Positions 31,065 to 40,387 of a stretch of DNA of 64,000 nucleotides are shown piece by piece. Under the pieces are notes generated by a model. The model saw only the letters and a program-made list of their open reading frames with translations, searched no databases and had not been told where the DNA came from. The stretch comes from Streptomyces eurocidicus. GTDB taxonomy: Bacteria; Actinomycetota; Actinomycetes; Streptomycetales; Streptomycetaceae. Made by a program: the position numbers and the translations under genes. Positions within the stretch are counted from its first letter, which is position 1; every line of letters begins with the position of its first letter. Where the stretch lies: the NCBI RefSeq assembly GCF_002891295.1, contig NZ_LGUI01000001.1, positions 248,001-312,000 on the forward strand, in the 5' to 3' direction.

Positions 31065-32597
31065 GTGACTGCTCTGACTCTCAGCACTTCCAGTGCGGCG
31101 ACGCTCCGCGCGGACGCCATCGTCATCGGTGTGGCCAAGGGCCCCAAGGGCCCTGTCGTCGCACCCGGCGCCGAAGCCGTGGACAAGGCGTTCGACGGCA
31201 AGCTGGCCGCCGTCCTGGAGACCCTCGGCGCCACCGGCGGCGAGGGGGAGACGACCAAGCTCCCCGCCCCGTCCGGGCTCAAGGCCCCGGTCGTGCTGGC
31301 GGTCGGGCTCGGCGACGCCCCGCCCAAGGACGAGGACTTCGACCCGGAGGCGCTGCGCCGCGCCGCGGGCAGCGCGGCCCGCGCCCTGTCGGGCAGCAAG
31401 AAGGCCGGCTTCGCCCTGCCGGCGGCGGACGCCGAGTTCGCCGCGGCCGTGGCGGAGGGCGCGCTGCTCGGCGCGTACGCCTACGTCCCCGCCGGTGCGG
31501 GCGGCAAGGCCGCCGCCAAGAAGGAGGCCGACCGCGGCACCCCGCTGGCCGAGGTCGCGCTGCTGGGCGCCAAGCCCCGCGACAAGGCGGTCAAGGCCGT
31601 GGCCGAGCGCGCGGGCGTGCTGGCCGAGGAGATGAACCGCGCGCGCGACCTGATCAACATGCCGCCGAACGACCTCACCCCGAAGACCTTCACCACCGCG
31701 GCCCAGACCGTCGGCAAGGAGTTCGGCCTCAAGGTCGAGGTGCTGGACGAGAAGGCGCTGCTCAAGGGCGGCTTCGGCGGCATGATGGGCGTCGGCCAGG
31801 GCTCGGCCAACCCGCCGCGCCTGGTCCGCATCGGCTACACCCACCCCAAGGCGGAGAAGACCCTCGCCTTCGTCGGCAAGGGCATCACCTACGACTCGGG
31901 CGGCATCTCGCTCAAGCCGGCCGGCCACAACGAGACCATGAAGTGCGACATGGCCGGCGCCGCCGCCGTGTTCGCCGCGGTCGTGGCCGCCGCCCGGCTG
32001 GGCCTGCGCGTCAACGTCACCGGCTGGCTGGCCCTCGCCGAGAACATGCCCTCGGGCACCGCCACCCGCCCGGGCGACGTGCTGCGGATGTACGGCGGCA
32101 AGACCGTCGAGGTCCTCAACACCGACGCCGAGGGCCGGCTGGTCCTGGCCGACGCCCTGGTCCGCGCCTCGGAGGAGAACCCCGACGCGATCGTGGACGT
32201 CGCCACCCTCACGGGTGCCATGGTCATCGCGCTGGGCAACCGCACGTTCGGTGTACTCGGCAACGACGACGCGTTCCGCACCTCGCTGTACGAGATCGCG
32301 GAGGAGGTCGGCGAGCAGGCGTGGCCGATGCCGATCCCGAACGAGCTGCGCAAGAGCATGGACTCCCCCGTCGCGGACTTCGCCAACATCGGCGAGCGGA
32401 TGGGCAGCGCCCTGCTGGCCGGTCTGTTCCTGCGCGAGTTCGTGGGCGAGGGCATCACCTGGGCGCACCTGGACATCGCGGGCCCGGCCTTCCATGAGAG
32501 CGCGCCGTACGGCTACACCCCGAAGGGCGGTACGGGCTCCGCGGTCCGCACGCTCCTCCGGCTGGCCGAGCGCACCGCCGACGGCGACCTGGGCTGA
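31065..32597 (+). CDS. pepA: Leucyl aminopeptidase (M17)
   Basis: 510-aa cytosolic dimanganese/dizinc aminopeptidase. The catalytic C-terminal half has the metal-binding GKGITYDSGGISLKP (Lys, Asp), MKCDMAGAAAVFA, and the family signature NTDAEGRLVLADAL. The N-terminal domain is divergent, as usual. The GTG at 31065 (VTALTLSTSSAATLRAD) is chosen with GGAAG upstream; a longer frame from 30981 starts in non-conserved sequence. Confidence 0.95.
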   Translation: MTALTLSTSSAATLRADAIVIGVAKGPKGPVVAPGAEAVDKAFDGKLAAVLETLGATGGEGETTKLPAPSGLKAPVVLAVGLGDAPPKDEDFDPEALRRAAGSAARALSGSKKAGFALPAADAEFAAAVAEGALLGAYAYVPAGAGGKAAAKKEADRGTPLAEVALLGAKPRDKAVKAVAERAGVLAEEMNRARDLINMPPNDLTPKTFTTAAQTVGKEFGLKVEVLDEKALLKGGFGGMMGVGQGSANPPRLVRIGYTHPKAEKTLAFVGKGITYDSGGISLKPAGHNETMKCDMAGAAAVFAAVVAAARLGLRVNVTGWLALAENMPSGTATRPGDVLRMYGGKTVEVLNTDAEGRLVLADALVRASEENPDAIVDVATLTGAMVIALGNRTFGVLGNDDAFRTSLYEIAEEVGEQAWPMPIPNELRKSMDSPVADFANIGERMGSALLAGLFLREFVGEGITWAHLDIAGPAFHESAPYGYTPKGGTGSAVRTLLRLAERTADGDLG

Positions 32598-32606
32598 ACC
32601 CCGCCG

Positions 32607-32668
32607 CGTACGGGCCCGCCGCGGCCCGTACGTTTTGGGTGACCCCGGGTGTTTCGCCCGGGGTCACC
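32607..32668 (+). terminator. Two tandem hairpins after pepA
   Basis: CGTACGGGCC / GGCCCGTACG (32607-32632), then GGTGACCCCGGG / CCCGGGGTCACC (32638-32668). Together they form a strong double terminator between pepA and lpd. Confidence 0.8.
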
Positions 32669-32910
32669 TCGCGGACGTTCGCCCTTAACGAAATCGAGCG
32701 CGTCCTACGCGTGAGTAACCCGTGAAGGTGACGCATCAGTCGCCTCTCAGCCCGGCCCGGCGTCCCGTCGTCCGTCAACAAGTGCGAAGATGTTGTCTCG
32801 GCAGGACAGGGCCCCACTGACCCAGGGCCGAAGTAACAGCGGCCGAACAACAGCCGCCGCCCGGTCGCCCGCGACCGGGTCCGGCGTATTCCATGCATGG
32901 AGGACGTGAC

Positions 32911-34299
32911 GTGGCGAACGACGCCAGCACCGTTTTCGACCTAGTGATCCTCGGAGGCGGTAGCGGCGGTTACGCCGCTGCCCTGCGCGGAGCGCAGCTG
33001 GGTCTGGACGTCGCTCTGATCGAGAAGAACAAGCTCGGGGGCACCTGCCTGCACAACGGCTGCATCCCCACCAAGGCGCTGCTGCACGCCGGTGAGATCG
33101 CGGACCAGGCGCGCGAGGCCGCCCAGTTCGGTGTCAAGGCCACCTTCGAGGGCATCGACATCGCGGGCGTCCACAAGTACAAGGACGACGTGATCGCCGG
33201 CCTGTACAAGGGCCTGCAGGGTCTGGTCGCCTCCCGCAAGGTGACCTACATCGAGGGCGAGGGGCGTCTCTCCTCCCCGACCTCCGTCGATGTGAACGGC
33301 CAGCGCATCCAGGGCCGCCACGTCCTGCTGGCGACCGGCTCCGTGCCGAAGTCGCTGCCGGGCCTGGAGATCGACGGCAACCGCATCATCTCCTCGGACC
33401 ACGCGCTGACGCTCGACCGCGTCCCGAAGTCCGCGATCGTGCTGGGCGGCGGCGTCATCGGCGTCGAGTTCGCCTCCGCCTGGAAGTCCTTCGGGACCGA
33501 CGTCACCATCGTCGAGGGCCTCAAGCACCTCGTCCCGGTCGAGGACGAGAACAGCTCCAAGCTGCTGGAGCGCGCCTTCCGCAAGCGTGGCATCAAGTTC
33601 AACCTCGGCACCTTCTTCCAGAAGGCCGAGTACACCGCCGACGGCGTCAAGGTCACCCTGGCCGACGGCAAGGAGTTCGAGGCCGAGATCCTGCTCGTCG
33701 CCATCGGCCGCGGCCCGGTCTCCCAGGGCCTGGGCTACGAGGAGCAGGGCGTCGCGATGGACCGCGGCTATGTCCTGGTCGACGAGTACATGCAGACCAA
33801 CGTGCCGACCATCTCGGCCGTCGGCGACCTCGTCCCGACCCTCCAGCTCGCGCACGTCGGCTTCGCCGAGGGCATCCTGGTGGCGGAGCGACTGGCCGGC
33901 CTCAAGCCCGTGCCGATCGACTACGACGGCGTGCCCCGCGTGACGTACTGCCACCCCGAGGTCGCCTCCGTGGGCATCTCCGAGGCCAAGGCCAAGGAGA
34001 TCTACGGCGCGGACAAGGTCGTCGCCCTGAAGTACAACCTCGCGGGCAACGGCAAGAGCAAGATTCTCAAGACCGCGGGCGAGATCAAGCTCGTCCAGGT
34101 CAAGGACGGTGCCGTCGTCGGCGTCCACATGGTCGGCGACCGTATGGGCGAGCAGGTCGGCGAAGCCCAGCTGGTCTACAACTGGGAGGCGCTGCCGGCC
34201 GAGGTCGCGCAGCTGATCCACGCGCACCCCACGCAGAACGAGGCTCTCGGCGAGGCCCACCTGGCCCTGGCCGGCAAGCCGCTGCACGCGCACGACTAG
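32911..34299 (+). CDS. lpdA: Dihydrolipoyl dehydrogenase (E3)
   Basis: 462-aa FAD disulfide reductase that re-oxidises lipoamide in 2-oxo acid dehydrogenase complexes. It has the FAD loop DLVILGGGSGGYAAALRG, the redox-active disulfide GGTCLHNGCIPTKALL, the NAD-binding GGGVIGVEFASAW, and the C-terminal catalytic dyad HAHPTQNEALGEA. The GTG at 32911 follows GGAGG. It is 48 bases upstream of sucB, its functional partner. Confidence 0.96.
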   Translation: MANDASTVFDLVILGGGSGGYAAALRGAQLGLDVALIEKNKLGGTCLHNGCIPTKALLHAGEIADQAREAAQFGVKATFEGIDIAGVHKYKDDVIAGLYKGLQGLVASRKVTYIEGEGRLSSPTSVDVNGQRIQGRHVLLATGSVPKSLPGLEIDGNRIISSDHALTLDRVPKSAIVLGGGVIGVEFASAWKSFGTDVTIVEGLKHLVPVEDENSSKLLERAFRKRGIKFNLGTFFQKAEYTADGVKVTLADGKEFEAEILLVAIGRGPVSQGLGYEEQGVAMDRGYVLVDEYMQTNVPTISAVGDLVPTLQLAHVGFAEGILVAERLAGLKPVPIDYDGVPRVTYCHPEVASVGISEAKAKEIYGADKVVALKYNLAGNGKSKILKTAGEIKLVQVKDGAVVGVHMVGDRMGEQVGEAQLVYNWEALPAEVAQLIHAHPTQNEALGEAHLALAGKPLHAHD

Positions 34300-34347
34300 T
34301 CCCGAGCGCACCACCATCCGCACTACTCGTAAGGAGCAACCGCAACC

Positions 34348-36105
34348 ATGGCGGTTTCCGTAACACTGCCGGCGCTCGGCGAGAGCGTGTCCGAGGGCAC
34401 CGTGACCCGTTGGCTCAAGGCCGAGGGTGAGCGTGTCGAGGCCGACGAGCCGCTGCTCGAGGTCTCCACCGACAAGGTCGACACCGAGATCCCGGCCCCC
34501 GCGTCCGGCATCCTGGCCTCCATCAAGGTCGCCGAGGACGAGACGGTCGAGGTCGGCGCCGAGCTGGCCATCATCGACGACGGCACCGGCGCCCCGGCCG
34601 AGGCCCCGGCCGCCGCCGAGGCCCCCGCCGCGCCGGCCGAGGCCCCGTGGCCGAGGCTCCGGCCGCCGAGGCCCCGCCGCCCCCGTCGCCGAGGCGCCCG
34701 CCGCCCCGGCCGGTGAGGCGTCCGGCACCGACGTCGTGCTGCCCGCGCTGGGCGAGTCGGTCACCGAGGGCACCGTGACCCGCTGGCTCAAGGAGGTCGG
34801 CGAGTCCGTCGAGGCCGACGAGCCGCTGCTCGAGGTCTCCACCGACAAGGTCGACACCGAGATCCCGGCCCCGGTCTCCGGTGTGCTGCTGCAGATCGTG
34901 GTCGGCGAGGACGAGACGGCCGAGGTCGGCGCCAAGCTCGCCGTCATCGGTGCCGCCGGTGCCGCTCCGGCCCCGGCCGCCCCGGCCGCGGCTCCGGCCC
35001 CGGTCGCCGCCCCGGCTCCCGCCGCCGCCCGGCCCCGGTTGCTCCGGCTCCGGTCGCCGCTCCGGTCGCCCGGCCCCGGTCGCCACCCCGGCCCGGCTCC
35101 GGCCCCGCCGCTGCCCCGGTCGCTCCGGCTCCGGTCGCCGCTCCGGCCCCGGTCGCCCCGGCCGTCGCCGCCGCGAACGACGGCGCGTACGTCACGCCGC
35201 TGGTGCGCAAGCTCGCCGCCGAGAACGCCGTGAACCTGGCCACCGTCCAGGGCACCGGCGTGGGTGGCCGCATCCGCAAGCAGGACGTCATCGCCGCCGC
35301 CGAGGCCGCCAAGCAGGTCGCGCCGGCCCCGGCCGCCGCGCCCGCCGCCGCCCCGAAGGCCGCCGCCGTCGAGGCGTCGCCGCTGCGCGGTCAGACGGTC
35401 AAGATGACCCGCATGCGCAAGGTCATCGGCGACAACATGATGAAGGCCCTGCACGGCCAGGCGCAGCTGACCTCCGTGGTCGAGGTGGACATCACCAAGA
35501 TCATGCGGATGCGCAACAAGGCCAAGGACGCCTTCGCGCAGCGTGAGGGCGTCAAGCTCTCGCCGATGCCGTTCTTCGTCAAGGCCGCCGTCCAGGCGCT
35601 GAAGGCCCACCCGGTCGTCAACGCCCGGATCAACGACGATGAGGGCACCATCACCTACTTCGACTCCGAGAACGTCGGCATCGCCGTCGACTCGGAGAAG
35701 GGCCTGATGACCCCGGTCATCAAGGGTGCGGGTGACCTCAACATCGCGGGCATCGCCAAGAAGACCGCGGAGCTGGCCGGCAAGGTCCGCTCCAACAAGA
35801 TCACGCCGGACGACCTCGCCGGCGCGACCTTCACGATCAGCAACACCGGCTCGCGCGGTGCGCTGTTCGACACGGTCATCGTGCCCCCGAACCAGGTCGG
35901 CATCCTGGGCATCGGCGCCACCGTCAAGCGCCCGGTGGTCATCAACCACCCGGAGCTGGGCGAGACCATCGCCATCCGCGACATGACCTACCTGGCCCTG
36001 TCGTACGACCACCGTCTGGTGGACGGCGCCGACGCCGCCCGCTACCTGACGACGGTCAAGCAGCTCCTGGAGGCCGCCGAGTTCGAGGCCGAGATCGGTC
36101 TCTGA
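34348..36105 (+). pseudogene. sucB: 2-oxo acid dehydrogenase E2 (dihydrolipoamide succinyltransferase), multiple frameshifts
   Basis: E2 core of the 2-oxoglutarate (and probably pyruvate) dehydrogenase. Two lipoyl domains are visible, each with [14 protein letters not shown] carrying the lipoyl Lys. Then come a peripheral-subunit-binding domain ([19 protein letters not shown]) and the catalytic domain ending [15 protein letters not shown]. The frame is 1 for the first lipoyl domain, 2 for the second (from about 34.69 kb), and 1 again from about 35.13 kb. I can place two single-base losses in linker 1 (about 34646-34680) and four in linker 2 (about 35025-35120), all in C/G runs coding Ala-Pro repeats. 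The gene should be essential for the TCA cycle, so sequencing error is the likely cause. Confidence 0.9.
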
Positions 36106-36137
36106 GCTCCGGCTCCCCTCCCGAGCGGCACGCCGTG

Positions 36138-36188
36138 AAGGGCGCGGCCCCGGTCCCGTATCCGATACGGGCCGGGGCCGCGCCCTTT
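36138..36188. terminator. Terminator after sucB
   Basis: About 24-bp stem AAGGGCGCGGCCCCGG..TATC / GATACGGG..GCGCCCTTT (a single unpaired base), followed by TTT. It lies 33 bases after the sucB stop. Confidence 0.85.
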
Positions 36189-36276
36189 CGCGCGCCCGCG
36201 CCGGTACCGCGGCCGTGGCGGCGGAACGGCCGGGGAATAATGACGTCCGATCCCCGCTGCCCGCTAAGGAGCACCC

Positions 36277-36900
36277 ATGGCCGCACCCGTCGTGCACTCG
36301 CTGCGCGAACAGATCCGCGAGCACATCCTGGAGGGGATCGTGGGCGGACGCTGGCAGCCGGGTGAGCGCATCGTGGAGCGGCGGATCGCCGCCGAGCTGG
36401 CCGTCAGCCAGACACCGGTCCGGGAGGCGCTGCGCGAGCTGGAGTCGCTGCGGCTGATCGAGTCGGCGCCCAACAAGGGCGTCCGGGTCCGGGAGCTCAG
36501 CGCCACCGACCTCAAGGAGAGCTACCCCGTACGGGCGGGCCTGGAGCAGGTGGCCGCCGAGCTGGCGGCGGAGGCCCTGGCCGAGGACGCCTCGGCGCTG
36601 GAACCGGAGGTCGCCGCGCTCTACGGGGCCGACCGGGCCGGCGACGGGGAGGCGCAGGTGCGGCACACGGTCGCCTTCCACCGCGAGATCGTCAAGGCCG
36701 CCGGCAACTCCGTCCTGCTGCACACCTGGGAGTCGCTGGGCATCGAGGTGTGGACGACGCTGTCGATCCGCTGGCTCAGCCCGGAACCGCGCGCCCACGC
36801 GGACGACCACGCGGCGATCGTCGCGGCCTTCCGGCGGCGCGATCCGCACATCGGCGAGCTGCTGAAGACGCACGTGCTGAGCTGCGCCCCACAGGTCTGA
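36277..36900 (+). CDS. GntR-family transcriptional regulator (FadR/FCD type)
   Basis: 207-aa regulator. The N-terminal winged helix (LREQIREHILEGIVGGRWQPGERIVERRIA; SQTPVREALRELESLRLIE) is followed by an all-helical FCD effector domain with a putative metal-binding His set (HTVAFHREIVKAAGN; HADDHAAIVAAF). It sits right after sucB, as I recall for S. coelicolor SCO2182, and may control central carbon genes. The ATG at 36277 follows AAGGAG. Confidence 0.92.
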   Translation: MAAPVVHSLREQIREHILEGIVGGRWQPGERIVERRIAAELAVSQTPVREALRELESLRLIESAPNKGVRVRELSATDLKESYPVRAGLEQVAAELAAEALAEDASALEPEVAALYGADRAGDGEAQVRHTVAFHREIVKAAGNSVLLHTWESLGIEVWTTLSIRWLSPEPRAHADDHAAIVAAFRRRDPHIGELLKTHVLSCAPQV

Positions 36901-37290
36901 CGGGGCTCCGGCAGGGGCCGGACGGGGGTCCGGCAGCGGCCTGGCGAGGGCCCGGCCGTGAGGTGACCGGGGAGCGTGACCGGGATGTGACCAGGCGGCG
37001 ATCCGTCCGATATTGATCGATCATCGATCAGAGGCGTATGGTCTCTCCTGGCCGCACCCACCCGCCCTGTCCTGTGAGGTGTGCGCGGCTCTGAGGATGA
37101 CAACAGGAATCCGTGCGTCTCCATGCCCTGGCTCGGCGCACGGGTCCTGTCGTCTCCGGACCCGACGCTCCCGGACCGGTCGATCCGGGGCCGCCGGCCG
37201 CCCGGGCCGCCCCTTCCCGGGGCACGGCCCGCGCTCTCCCCTGCCCGCACACGGCACTGAACCCCCTGTCGCGGTGGGCATGATGGACCC
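36901..37290. other. Intergenic region between the GntR and WYL regulators
   Basis: 390 bases holding one striking palindrome (annotated separately) and several short frames. One is a GTG-started 56-codon frame at about 37111 (MRLHALARRTGPVV) with AGGA nearby. Its composition is proline/arginine-rich and I do not call it a gene. Confidence 0.4.
37014..37030. promoter_or_regulatory. 17-bp perfect palindromic operator candidate
   Basis: TGATCGATCATCGATCA, symmetric around a single C. It stands out as AT-balanced sequence in a GC-rich gap, between a GntR regulator and a WYL regulator. A TATGGT hexamer at about 37038-37043 could be a -10 box just downstream. The binding protein is unknown; the neighbouring GntR protein is the simplest guess. 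Confidence 0.55.
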
Positions 37291-38256
37291 ATGCGCGCAG
37301 CCCGGCTGATCACATTGGTGCTGTTGCTCCAGTCGCGGTCCTCCATGACGGGGTCCGAACTGGCGCGGCAGCTGGAAGTCTCCGAGCGCACGGTCGCCCG
37401 GGACGTCCTCGCCCTCTCCGAAGCGGGCATCCCCGTCTACGCCGACCGCGGCCGCTCCGGCGGCTACCGCCTGGTCGGCGGCTACCGCACCCGGCTGACC
37501 GGGCTGGGCCGTACCGAGGCCGAGGCCCTCTTCCTCTCGGGCGTGCCCACCGCCCTGCGCGCGATGGGCCTGGCCGACGCCGCCTCCGCCGCCCGGCTCA
37601 AGGTCTCCGCCGCCCTCCTGCCCGAGCTGGGCGACGCCTCCGCGAGCGCCGCGCAGCGCTTCCATCTGGACGCCCCCGGCTGGTGGCAGCCCGCCGACCC
37701 GCCCGAGCTGCTCCCCTCCGTCGCCGACGCCGTCTGGGACGACCGGCGGCTCACGGCTCGCTACGCCCGCCGGGACACGGAGGTGGAACGGGACCTGGAG
37801 CCGTACGGGCTGGTCCTGAAGGGCGGCGTCTGGTACCTCGCGGCCCGCACCGACAGGACCTTCCGGGTCTACCGGGTGGACCGCTTCACGGCGGTGACCG
37901 TACGGGCGGACCGTTTCGCCCGCTCGGAGGAGTTCGACCTGCCGGCCTTCTGGGAACGCCGCGCCGCGGAGTTCGCCCGGTCGATCCTCCGGGAGCGGAC
38001 CGTCCTGCGCCTGACCCCGGCGGGCGTCCGGCGACTGCCGCACGTCACGGACCGCACGGCGGCCCACGAGGCGGTGGCGGCGGCGGGCCCGCCGGACGCC
38101 CGGGGGTGGATCACCGTCACCCTGCCGGTGGAGACCTTGGAGGTGGCCTACGCCCAGCTGCTCGGCCTGGGCCCGGAGGGGGAGGTACTGGAGCCTCCGG
38201 AGCTGCGGGCGCGGTTCGCGTCGGCGGCGGCGCGGGGGGTGGAGCTGTACGGGTGA
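37291..38256 (+). CDS. YafY/WYL-domain transcriptional regulator
   Basis: 321-aa regulator. The N-terminal HTH_11 winged helix (LITLVLLLQSRSSMTGSELARQLEVSERTVARDV) with the RGRSGGYRL wing is followed by a WYL domain (ARYARRDTEVERDLEPYGLVLKGGVWYLAARTD, FRVYRVDRF) that usually senses ligands or nucleic acid. ATG at 37291. No obvious target operon is adjacent on the same strand. Confidence 0.92.
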   Translation: MRAARLITLVLLLQSRSSMTGSELARQLEVSERTVARDVLALSEAGIPVYADRGRSGGYRLVGGYRTRLTGLGRTEAEALFLSGVPTALRAMGLADAASAARLKVSAALLPELGDASASAAQRFHLDAPGWWQPADPPELLPSVADAVWDDRRLTARYARRDTEVERDLEPYGLVLKGGVWYLAARTDRTFRVYRVDRFTAVTVRADRFARSEEFDLPAFWERRAAEFARSILRERTVLRLTPAGVRRLPHVTDRTAAHEAVAAAGPPDARGWITVTLPVETLEVAYAQLLGLGPEGEVLEPPELRARFASAAARGVELYG

Positions 38257-38289
38257 GGGTGCCGACGGGTGGGGGCCGCTGCGCGGGCT

Positions 38290-38450
38290 TTTCCCCAGCC
38301 CCGCCCCTTCCCGTAACCGGGGGCTTCGCCCCCGGGCCCCCTTTCCGCGCTCCGCGCGGTGTCCTCAAACGCCGGACGGGCTGATTTTCAGCCCGTCCGG
38401 CGCTTGAGGACAATTCGGGAAGGGGCGGGGTGGGGAAAAGCCCGCGCAGC
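38290..38450. repeat. Dispersed hairpin repeat, copy B
   Basis: Stem TCAAACGCCGGACGGGCTGA (38365-38384) pairs with TCAGCCCGTCCGGCGCTTGA (38388-38407) with one mismatch. It is flanked by mirror-image tails (CCCCGCCCCTTCCCG at the left, CGGGAAGGGGCGGGGTGGGG at the right). It sits between convergent genes, as copy A does. Confidence 0.75.
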
Positions 38451-38475
38451 GGCCCCGCCCGCCGCAGGGCCACCC

Positions 38476-39408
38476 CTAGCGATACGACTCCGCCGACGCC
38501 TTCCTCCCCCCGAACACCACGTCCGCGAAATACGCAAAACAATCCGGCCGCGACCCATCCACATCATCAAAGTCGTACACCTTCGCCAACTCCCCGCTCG
38601 ACAGCGACCGCCCGCTCCACCGCCCCCGCTCCGGATCCGCGGCCAGATGCGCGACGCCCCGCCCGATGAGCCGCGGCGACTCGGCGATCGCGAAGTGCGG
38701 GCTCTTCTCGATCGCGTCCCGCCAGGTGTCCTCCGTGACGCCGAAGTGGTCGAGCATCTCCTCCGAGCGCAGGAAGCCGGGGGTGACCGACACGGCCGTG
38801 CCGCCGTACTCCGCCAGTTCCTCGGCGAGGCCGAAGGCCATCCGGATGGGGGCGTTCTTGGCCAGGTCGAAGAAGAGGTTGCCGCGGTAGGTCTTGTTGA
38901 ACTCGGCGGTCCCGTCGGTCACCTCCACCACCAGTCCCCCGGGCCGCCGGATCAGCAGCGGGAGCGCGTAGTGGCTGGTGATCGCGTGTGTCTCGACGGA
39001 GAGCCGCAGCATCCTCAGCCCCTTGTCGAGGTCGACGTCCCACACCTTGGTGTCGAACTCGATCAGGTGATCACCGCCCCAGACGTCGTTGACGAGCACG
39101 TCGAGCCGCCCCTGCTCCCGGTCGATCCGCGCCACGAGCGCCTCGACCTGCTCGCGCTCCAGATGGTCGGTGGGCACCGCGATGCCGGTGCCGCCCGCCG
39201 CCGTGACCAGTTCGGCGGTCTCCTCGATGGTCTCGGGGCGGCCGACCTCGCTGCGCCGGGCGCGCGTGGTGCGACCGGTCACGTAGACCGTCGCCCCGGC
39301 GGCGCCGAGCTCCACGGCCATGGCCCGGCCCGCGCCCCGGGTCGCCCCGGCGACCAGCGCCACCTTTCCTGCCAGCTTCCCCGCGTACGCGCTTGCGGTG
39401 GTGTCCAC
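38476..39408 (-). CDS. SDR-family oxidoreductase
   Basis: 310-aa short-chain dehydrogenase. The NAD(P) loop is VALVAGATRGAGRAMAVELG, and the following TGRTT suggests NADP preference. The usual NNAG is replaced by VNDVWGG, and the YxxxK catalytic pair is not clear (NKTYRGNLFFDLAKNA), so this is a divergent member. GTG start at 39408 (VDTTASAYAGKLAGK). Substrate unknown. Confidence 0.87.
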   Translation of the reverse strand: MDTTASAYAGKLAGKVALVAGATRGAGRAMAVELGAAGATVYVTGRTTRARRSEVGRPETIEETAELVTAAGGTGIAVPTDHLEREQVEALVARIDREQGRLDVLVNDVWGGDHLIEFDTKVWDVDLDKGLRMLRLSVETHAITSHYALPLLIRRPGGLVVEVTDGTAEFNKTYRGNLFFDLAKNAPIRMAFGLAEELAEYGGTAVSVTPGFLRSEEMLDHFGVTEDTWRDAIEKSPHFAIAESPRLIGRGVAHLAADPERGRWSGRSLSSGELAKVYDFDDVDGSRPDCFAYFADVVFGGRKASAESYR

Positions 39409-39592
39409 GCCGGTGCCCTCGTTCCCTCGGTCGTCCGTCCTTCGGTGCACGGCCGACACTGCCACCGATACCCGACATCCGCTGTCCGGATTTACGGCGG
39501 ATCCCTTTCCGGCGACGCGCCGGTAACAAGACGGCGGCATCCGGTCCGCTCCGCGTGCGGGGGCAGGTGGGAGGCACGATGCTGGTGGCGTG

Positions 39593-40111
39593 ATGGACGA
39601 GACGGAGTTCTGGGACCTCGTCGACGGTGCGCGCGAGGCCGCCGAAGGCGACGCCGAGGACCAGGCCGACCTGCTGGTCGAGGCGCTGATGCAGCTCGAC
39701 CCGGAGCGCGTGGTGGACTTCGCCCGGCATTTCGAGGCGCGCTACAACCGCGCGTACCTCTGGGACCTGTGGGGTGCCGCCGCCGTGCTGCTCAACGGCG
39801 CGAGCGACGACGCCTTCGACTTCTTCCGCTGCTGGCTGATCGGCCAGGGCCGTGAGGTCTTCGAGGGCGCGGTCCACGACCCCGACCAGCTGGCCGAGCT
39901 CCTGGAGGACTTCGACGACGAGGTCGACGGGGACGGCGAGGACCTGGGCTTCGCGGCGGACGAGGCGTACGAGCAGCTGACGGGCGCGGAGACACCGGAC
40001 CTGGGCCTGCCGAACCCACCGCCGGAGCCGCTGGGCACACTGCTGGACCTGGAGGATGAGGCGGTGCTCGCGGAGCGGTTTCCACGGCTGTGGGAGCGGT
40101 TCGGTGGGTAG
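39593..40111 (+). CDS. DUF4240 domain protein
   Basis: 172-aa acidic cytoplasmic protein starting MDETEFWDLVDGAREAAEGD. It shows the family pattern of a helical N-terminus followed by LWDLWGAAAVLLNGASDDAFDFFRCWLIGQGREVFEGAV. Such proteins are common in Streptomyces; the role is unknown, though a related fold occurs in contact-dependent immunity and polymorphic-toxin settings. No toxin gene is adjacent. Confidence 0.82.
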   Translation: MDETEFWDLVDGAREAAEGDAEDQADLLVEALMQLDPERVVDFARHFEARYNRAYLWDLWGAAAVLLNGASDDAFDFFRCWLIGQGREVFEGAVHDPDQLAELLEDFDDEVDGDGEDLGFAADEAYEQLTGAETPDLGLPNPPPEPLGTLLDLEDEAVLAERFPRLWERFGG

Positions 40112-40139
40112 GGGGTAATTTCCCCGCCCCGCCCCTTCC

Positions 40140-40322
40140 CGAATGTCCTCAAGCGCCGGACGGGCTTGATTTCGCCCGGTTCCGGGCAACCAATCAGCCC
40201 GTCTGGGGGCACCTCCCAGCGGTAGCTGGGGGAGTTTGAGGACCGGGGTCCGGGGCGGAGCCCCCCCCCGCGCGGCGGAGCCGCACATCGGATGCTGCGG
40301 GAAGGGGCGGGGTGGGGAAAAG
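40140..40322. repeat. Dispersed repeat, copy C (interrupted)
   Basis: Starts like copies A and B (GTCCTCAAGCGCCGGACGGGC). The hairpin is split by extra sequence, including GGGGGCACCTCCCAGCGGTA, before resuming TTTGAGGACCGGGGTCCGGG and the GGGAAGGGGCGGGGTGGGG tail. It lies between two genes on the same strand. Confidence 0.65.
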
Positions 40323-40387
40323 GCCCCGCGCAGCGGCACCCGCACCCGCACCCACCCCGCCCCAAACCCACCCACGACAGGACCCCC

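Noticed and set aside
34640..35130. Programmed frameshifting in sucB
   Set aside because: Six separate breaks in low-complexity linkers have no slippery-site or stem-loop pattern; sequence error explains them better.
32941..36873. A 1310-codon open frame on the minus strand across lpd, sucB and the GntR gene
   Set aside because: It is antisense to clearly recognised genes and has the Val/Asp/Gly/Arg-rich composition typical of a shadow frame in high-GC coding DNA.
37013..37309. A 98-codon frame and a shorter GTG-started frame between the GntR and WYL genes
   Set aside because: Pro/Arg/Gly-rich translation with no motif and no strong ribosome binding site; it overlaps the palindrome and the WYL start.
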